A stretch of DNA of 10,185 bases from Bacteroidota bacterium. GTDB lineage: Bacteria; Bacteroidota; Bacteroidia; B-17B0; B-17BO. The notes under the pieces are model-generated. The model saw only the letters and a program-made list of their open reading frames with translations, was not told where the DNA came from and did no database searches. The translations under genes were made by a program, and so were the position numbers. Location of the stretch: positions 1-10,185 of the forward strand of contig CANHPI010000071.1 in NCBI GenBank assembly GCA_947462425.1. The letters are read 5' to 3'. Of this stretch, positions 7,205-10,185 are shown one piece after another; position 1 is the first letter of the stretch, and each line of letters starts with the position of its first letter.

Positions 7205-7394
7205 CCTTTTAATGCTATTTGGTGTCTTAATCGGAGGAGTATCTGGTTATCTTTATTATTATTACATCGGTTGTTCTAATGGAACATGTTCAATTACATC
7301 TAATCCTTATAAAAGCGTTATTTATTTTAGTGTTTGGTTTGCTATTGTGACTGGAATCATGCAAGCTCAAATTAAAGAACATAGAGCAAAGTAA
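7161..7394 (+). CDS. DUF6132-type small membrane protein
   Basis: About 77 residues from the ATG at 7161; the family signature is GYLYYYYIGC followed by SNGTC, then ITSNPYKSVIY, as in DUF6132 proteins of Bacteroidota. One membrane helix covers about residues 13-36, Cys38 and Cys43 form a C-x4-C pair at its end, and a second hydrophobic stretch covers 53-67. The start is uncertain. ATGs at 7161 and 7173 overlap the preceding gene in another frame, while 7212 would leave an 8-base gap but shorten the first helix. I chose 7161 for its A-rich context and basic N-terminus (MKLKMLNLKR). Function is unknown; it is the last gene of the sulfur cluster, 35 bases before the terminator. Confidence 0.75.
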   Translation: MKLKMLNLKRWLLSNLLMLFGVLIGGVSGYLYYYYIGCSNGTCSITSNPYKSVIYFSVWFAIVTGIMQAQIKEHRAK

Positions 7395-7429
7395 AAATTG
7401 CCAGTAAAATGGGGGTGCGTGAAATAAAT

Positions 7430-7464
7430 AAGGGACTTAACTTTTTTTTCAAGATAAGTCCCTT
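7430..7464 (+). terminator. Hairpin terminator closing the sulfur operon
   Basis: AAGGGACTTA (7430-7439) pairs perfectly with TAAGTCCCTT (7455-7464) around a T-rich 15-base loop. Two further Ts follow, so the stem merges into a TTTT tract. It is 35 bases after the DUF6132 stop. On the minus strand the stem is followed by ATTTATTT, so it could also serve a minus-strand transcript such as a tRNA (see the tRNA-like fragment next to it). Confidence 0.65.
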
Positions 7465-7466
7465 TT

Positions 7467-7483
7467 AGCGGAGAAGGTGGAAC
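7467..7483 (-). other. tRNA-Ser-like 3' end fragment, candidate attachment site
   Basis: On the minus strand the bases read GTTCCACCTTCTCCGCT. CCACCTTCTCCGC resembles the T-stem plus acceptor 3' strand of bacterial tRNA-Ser, whose 5' end is usually GGAGA. No D-arm or anticodon arm lies further upstream on that strand, so it is not a whole tRNA. A tRNA 3' fragment about 200 bases before an integrase gene is where an att core would be expected. Confidence 0.3.
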
Positions 7484-7640
7484 TTTTATACGCGTTTTAT
7501 TATTACTTTCAATTTACTCGTGGTTTATTGATTGGTAAGGCTTACAGCCCTTTTTATTCAAATGTTTATTTCCGGTTTATTTTCCGTTTATTAAGTTATT
7601 TCACCCCCAGCTTCACCCCAGAGTAGGATAACTTTTATAC
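7481..7640 (+). repeat. 11-bp direct repeat AACTTTTATAC, two copies
   Basis: AACTTTTATAC occurs at 7481-7491 and again at 7630-7640, 149 bases apart, one beside the tRNA-like fragment and one in the integrase promoter region. The copies differ in their flanks. They are candidate recombinase arm or core sites, though in such AT-rich DNA chance is possible. Confidence 0.3.
7564..7621 (+). repeat. Phased GTTTATT repeats and TTCACCCC repeat before the integrase
   Basis: GTTTATT stands at 7564, 7575 and 7586, exactly 11 bases apart, with TCC or CC between copies; a shorter GTTATT follows at 7595 and another full copy lies further away at 7523. Directly after come TTCACCCCCAG (7600-7610) and TTCACCCCAG (7612-7621). 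Repeats on one face of the helix before an integrase gene suggest protein-binding sites, either integrase arm sites or an autoregulatory operator. Confidence 0.45.
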
Positions 7641-7668
7641 TTGTGTATTTATGTTTGACCTAAATTTG
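7641..7668 (+). promoter_or_regulatory. Integrase promoter
   Basis: TAAATTTG (7661-7668) fully matches the -7 consensus TANNTTTG, and a TTG at 7641-7643 can serve as a weak -33 box 17 bases before it. The transcript would start near 7675, about 14 bases before the integrase ATG. Confidence 0.5.
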
Positions 7669-7688
7669 TTTAACAAAAAATACTAATT

Positions 7689-9038
7689 ATGTTTTACAAA
7701 CTTAAATTAAAAAGACCAGATGCAGTAAAATCATCTTTGATGACTGAATTTATGAAAAACGGTGTTCCGTTTAAATTATATACAGGCAAAACAATCCACA
7801 CAAAAAATTGGTCGTCAAGCAAACAGGCAGTTCTATCTGGCGAAGAAAATTATGATATCATTAATAAGTACCTTGATAATTGGAAAAATGAAACCAATAG
7901 AATCATAGAAACGTTTCAGGCTGATAAAATTAGACTAACAAAGGAAGCAATCCAGATTCAATTGGATAAAGCTTTCAAAAAGGATTATATTGAGAAAAAG
8001 GAGGATGCGATAAATGACTTTACAAGTTTTATGGATTTTTACCTCGATAAAAAAAAGGATAAAAAACGCAATCTTCAGAGATTGAACCAAGTTAAAAAAC
8101 TTGTTTTGGTAGCATTTAATCTTGTCTCAAAAAAACATTTAGCAGAATGGCAGAAACTTAGCAGTTCACAAAAATCGAGAACAAATCTTAAGGCAGATAA
8201 AAAATTAAGTTTTGAGGAGGTAAACCTTAAGTTCATTGAAAGTTTTCGTGAATACATGTATACTGCAAAATTTACTGTGGGATCGAAAGCAAACAAAGTA
8301 GAAAAAAATTACAAAATAAATTATATTGATAAACAAATTAAAACACTCAAACAGATTGTTACAACTGCCATAGAATCTGGATTTGTTTTACCATTTACAT
8401 GGAATGGCATTAAATCAGAAAAAAAGGATGTGGATACTGTTTATACAGACTTTAACGAAATTCAAGTGTTGTATGATGAGCAGCTAACAAAAAAAACTGA
8501 AATACTTGTTAGGGATAAGTATGTCTTAAATTGCTTTTTAGGAATGCGTTATAGTGATTTAAATAAACTTGAGTCGCACTTTTTTACTAAAAAAAATATT
8601 GCGGGTAAAGAGTTTATAGTATACAACGGCAGAGCCAAGAAAACAGATCATAAAATTGAGTTTGCAATTCATCCAATTGCACAAAAAATATTAGAGAAAT
8701 ATAATTTCAATCTCCCTAAACTTTCTGCGAAAGAATTTAATGATGTACTTAAGATTGTTGCTCACAAAGCAGGATTAAGGGGATTAGAGCGTATAAGGGA
8801 AATTAGAGGTTATGAAACTATTATTAGAGATGTACCCAAATATGAATTAATGAGCAGCCATGCAGGAAGAAGAAGTTTTTGTACCAACTTTTATAATGAA
8901 GGTGTTTCTATTGCAGCAATTATGAGTATTAGCGGTCATCAAACAGAAAAAGAATTTCGTAAATACATTAAAAAAACATCAGTTCGTTTAGAAATTGTTG
9001 CAGAACAGGTATTTGCGATTCAAGGGTTGAGAATATAA
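7689..9038 (+). CDS. Tyrosine recombinase / phage-type integrase (Bacteroidota type)
   Basis: A 449-residue site-specific DNA recombinase. The N-terminus (about 1-100) looks like the arm-DNA-binding domain of Bacteroidota transposon integrases (FKLYTGKTIHTKNWS). It is followed by a Lys-rich SAM-like core-binding domain (about 110-250) and the catalytic domain. The catalytic set is complete: Arg287 in GMRYSDL, Lys318 in AKKTDHKIE, His391 and Arg394 in SHAGRRSF, His417 in SGHQTEKEF, and nucleophile Tyr426 in KYIKKT. Length and residues indicate an active enzyme. It has its own promoter and stands alone: no excisionase, mobilisation, relaxase or cargo gene lies within the window, unless the element extends beyond the right edge. 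Repeats on both sides may be its binding sites. Confidence 0.93.
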   Translation: MFYKLKLKRPDAVKSSLMTEFMKNGVPFKLYTGKTIHTKNWSSSKQAVLSGEENYDIINKYLDNWKNETNRIIETFQADKIRLTKEAIQIQLDKAFKKDYIEKKEDAINDFTSFMDFYLDKKKDKKRNLQRLNQVKKLVLVAFNLVSKKHLAEWQKLSSSQKSRTNLKADKKLSFEEVNLKFIESFREYMYTAKFTVGSKANKVEKNYKINYIDKQIKTLKQIVTTAIESGFVLPFTWNGIKSEKKDVDTVYTDFNEIQVLYDEQLTKKTEILVRDKYVLNCFLGMRYSDLNKLESHFFTKKNIAGKEFIVYNGRAKKTDHKIEFAIHPIAQKILEKYNFNLPKLSAKEFNDVLKIVAHKAGLRGLERIREIRGYETIIRDVPKYELMSSHAGRRSFCTNFYNEGVSIAAIMSISGHQTEKEFRKYIKKTSVRLEIVAEQVFAIQGLRI

Positions 9039-9151
9039 TTGATTTTAAAAAAAGGTCTGATGAATTATTAATGTAAAGCTAATGCAGGAGGAATATGATA
9101 AGCTTAAAGCTGATCTAACAAAATATATTAAGTAATAAAATATCCATATTC

Positions 9152-9221
9152 GGTTAACACGTGTTATACTCATTTAACGGCGGTTAACTCAATTTAACGG
9201 AGGTTAACAAGCGTTATTAAT
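9152..9221 (+). repeat. Seven-unit tandem array with a 10-bp period and TTAAC core
   Basis: Cutting every ten bases from 9152 gives GGTTAACACG, TGTTATACTC, ATTTAACGGC, GGTTAACTCA, ATTTAACGGA, GGTTAACAAG and CGTTATTAAT. TTA at positions 3-5 is invariant in all seven and TTAAC is present in five. GGTTAAC tends to alternate with a weaker copy, so there is also a 20-base super-period. The first two units contain the palindrome TAACACGTGTTA (9155-9166). Sites in register with the DNA helix suggest cooperative protein binding. Confidence 0.65.
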
Positions 9222-9247
9222 TAAAAAAAAATGAATAAATGCATATT

Positions 9248-9305
9248 GTTGTATGATTGTGCAACTAAAAAAAACAGGTCGATTTAGGTTGTATAATTAT
9301 GCAAC
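9248..9305. repeat. Pair of near-palindromic 18-mers, operator-like
   Basis: GTTGTATGATTGTGCAAC (9248-9265) and GTTGTATAATTATGCAAC (9288-9305) differ at two positions only, and their centres are 40 bases apart. The second is a palindrome with one mismatched pair (GTTGTAT-AATT-ATGCAAC). The size and symmetry resemble operators of winged-helix dimers such as MarR-type regulators, which is inference. Neither flanking gene starts here. Confidence 0.55.
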
Positions 9306-9318
9306 TGAATACCTTCGT

Positions 9319-9332
9319 CTGCAAATTTGCAG
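9319..9332. repeat. Perfect 14-bp palindrome
   Basis: CTGCAAATTTGCAG is fully self-complementary with no loop, so it is more likely a protein site than an RNA hairpin. It lies eight bases beyond the SRAP stop codon. Confidence 0.4.
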
Positions 9333-9339
9333 CTATTTC

Positions 9340-10077
9340 TTAAGATTCTAATTGGTCGATAAAATCTAATTCGGGATAATTAAAAGGTAATTGCACTTCT
9401 GGAGAATCTGGATTCTCATTTTTATTGGTAATTAGTTTTGAAATTAGAAAAGCATCGAGTAATCCATTTTCAAGTGGTTTCATCATGTGTGCAATTTCGT
9501 TCTCACTTAAATTTACATTAAGCCATTCATGTTCAGTACCTTTTGGTAAAATAAATGGCATTCGCAATTTGGTATTATGAATTTTAGCCATGACATCATT
9601 TGCTGGAGTGGTAATGATTGAAAATGTTTTAGTTTGTTCTCCTGTTTGTTTATTTACCCAATCGTTAAAAATACCACCCATGGCAAATACATCATTATCC
9701 TTGTATTTTATAAAATACGGATATTTTTGTTTTCCTATGGTTCGCCATTCATAAAAACCATCCACTAAAATTAAGCAGCGTTTTTCTCTAATAGAACTTT
9801 TAAAGGAAGGTAGAGTAAAAACAGTTTCACTTTTAGCATTCAATGTTTTTGTCTGCATATCTTTTGCATCCATTTCAGTTTTACAAAAATCTGGTATTAA
9901 GCCCCAATTGAAAGCTGTAATTATTTCTGGCTGCAATGCACTTATAATTGGCACTAAAGGTTGTGTAAAGCCTGATAAGTAATAATTAGTTGGCAAAGTT
10001 ATAGCAGGATCAATTTTTGCTTTAAATTGCTTTTCGGTTTCTTTACTTATTTTTTTGGTTGATACGTTATAGCACAT
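9340..10077 (-). CDS. SRAP/HMCES (YedK)-family abasic-site DNA-protein crosslinking protein
   Basis: A 245-residue protein of the SOS response-associated peptidase family. Members shield abasic sites in single-stranded DNA by forming a thiazolidine bond through Cys2, exposed when the initiator Met is removed. The start MCYN at 10077 places Cys2 exactly. Other signature residues are WGLIP (58-62), Asn80 in LNAKSE, Glu110 in DGFYEW, and His167 with the RMP of HNTKLRMP (167-174). Length is normal for the family and all key residues are present. Together these support an active cytoplasmic DNA-maintenance protein. It begins 27 bases after the stop of another minus-strand gene, so the two probably form an operon. 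A mostly polar C-terminal tail (about 220-245) follows the conserved core. Confidence 0.93.
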   Translation of the reverse strand: MCYNVSTKKISKETEKQFKAKIDPAITLPTNYYLSGFTQPLVPIISALQPEIITAFNWGLIPDFCKTEMDAKDMQTKTLNAKSETVFTLPSFKSSIREKRCLILVDGFYEWRTIGKQKYPYFIKYKDNDVFAMGGIFNDWVNKQTGEQTKTFSIITTPANDVMAKIHNTKLRMPFILPKGTEHEWLNVNLSENEIAHMMKPLENGLLDAFLISKLITNKNENPDSPEVQLPFNYPELDFIDQLES

Positions 10078-10104
10078 GTTTTTTAATCTCTATAAATATA
10101 AGGT

Positions 10105-10185
10105 TTAACTAAATCTTTTATCTTGTTCTATATCTAACTTTGCCATTTTTTCAACTTCAATACTTGGTACTCCAAATTCCTCAAC
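10105..10185 (-). CDS. C-terminal end of an unidentified protein (partial)
   Basis: On the minus strand the frame from the window edge reads 26 codons and stops at TAA (10105-10107). The tail is charged and helical (EEFGVPSIEVEKMAKLDIEQ, then DKRFS). That is too little to name a family. The frame is inferred from its being open to the edge and ending 27 bases before the SRAP gene, which suggests co-transcription. Confidence 0.5.
   Translation of the reverse strand, partial: VEEFGVPSIEVEKMAKLDIEQDKRFS

Larger units (their letters stand above)
7411..7608. repeat. Imperfect inverted repeat flanking the pre-integrase region
   Basis: GGGGGT-gcg-TGAAATAA (7411-7427) is mirrored by TTATTTCACCCCC (7596-7608); apart from the 3-base insert and one T, the arms match. 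They enclose the terminator, the tRNA-like fragment and the phased repeats. They could be recombinase-binding arms or chance. Confidence 0.35.
9039..9339. other. Gene-free convergent region rich in repeats and palindromes
   Basis: This 301-base gap lies between the 3' ends of the integrase and the SRAP gene. The only coding possibility is a 17-codon frame at 9082-9135 (MQEEYDKLKADLTKYIK), too short to defend; it may be the tail of a decayed gene, since its frame is open back to 9064. The rest holds a phased decamer array, a pair of similar near-palindromes and a 14-base palindrome. No clear intrinsic terminator is visible. A gap with this much binding-site-like structure between convergent genes suggests a lost gene or an element end. 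Confidence 0.5.

Noticed and set aside
7467..7483. A complete tRNA gene on the minus strand
   Set aside because: Only the 3' acceptor-like part is present; no anticodon or D-arm can be folded from the bases upstream of it on that strand.
9082..9135. 17-codon frame MQEEYDKLKADLTKYIK after the integrase
   Set aside because: Too short, with no start signal or family match; at most the tail of a decayed gene.
9152..9168. GTTAAC-ACGT-GTTATA as another Crp/Fnr-like site
   Set aside because: It matches only 9 of 12 positions, is part of the decamer array and lies before no gene start.
9152..9305. CRISPR-like repeats
   Set aside because: Units are 10 bases with no spacers, and the 18-mers occur only twice; no cas gene is nearby.

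Overview
The window looks like a chromosomal segment of an AT-rich member of the Bacteroidota (possibly Flavobacteriia or a relative; the order cannot be fixed from here). The reasons are -7 promoter elements of the TANNTTTG type, A-rich translation starts without clear Shine-Dalgarno sequences, an RND pump fused to a TolC-like protein, and a Bacteroidota-type tyrosine integrase.

Left part (1-3995, minus strand): a CzcA/CusA-type heavy-metal RND pump, cut by the window's left edge and continuing into a TolC-like outer-membrane domain. Just upstream, probably in the same transcript, lies a small exported protein of unknown function that starts with TTG.

Middle (4100-7464, plus strand): a sulfide/persulfide detoxification cluster. 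It holds a TauE/SafE-type exporter, a CstB-like persulfide dioxygenase-rhodanese fusion, a lipoprotein-like single-domain rhodanese, a YgaP-type (DUF2892) membrane protein and a DUF6132-type membrane protein, closed by a hairpin terminator. The likely logic is: persulfide sulfur is oxidised to sulfite by the dioxygenase, sulfane sulfur is handled by the rhodanese domains, and sulfite or a related anion is exported by TauE. No sulfide:quinone reductase is visible in the window. The exporter and dioxygenase promoters each carry a Crp/Fnr-like palindrome (TGTAAC-N4-GTTACA type) centred exactly 29.5 bp upstream of the first base of the -7 element. The dioxygenase promoter has a second, perfect copy further upstream. 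This points to one shared activator encoded elsewhere.

Right part (7395-9339): a lone tyrosine recombinase with all catalytic residues. Upstream of it are a fragment resembling a tRNA-Ser 3' end, phased GTTTATT repeats and TTCACCCC repeats. Downstream is a 300-base gene-free stretch with a seven-unit, 10-bp-period TTAAC array and three palindromes. No other mobile-element gene is present, so this may be one end of an integrated element or a solitary remnant.

Far right (9340-10185, minus strand): a complete HMCES/YedK-type (SRAP) abasic-site DNA-crosslinking protein, preceded by the last 26 codons of an unidentified gene on the same strand.
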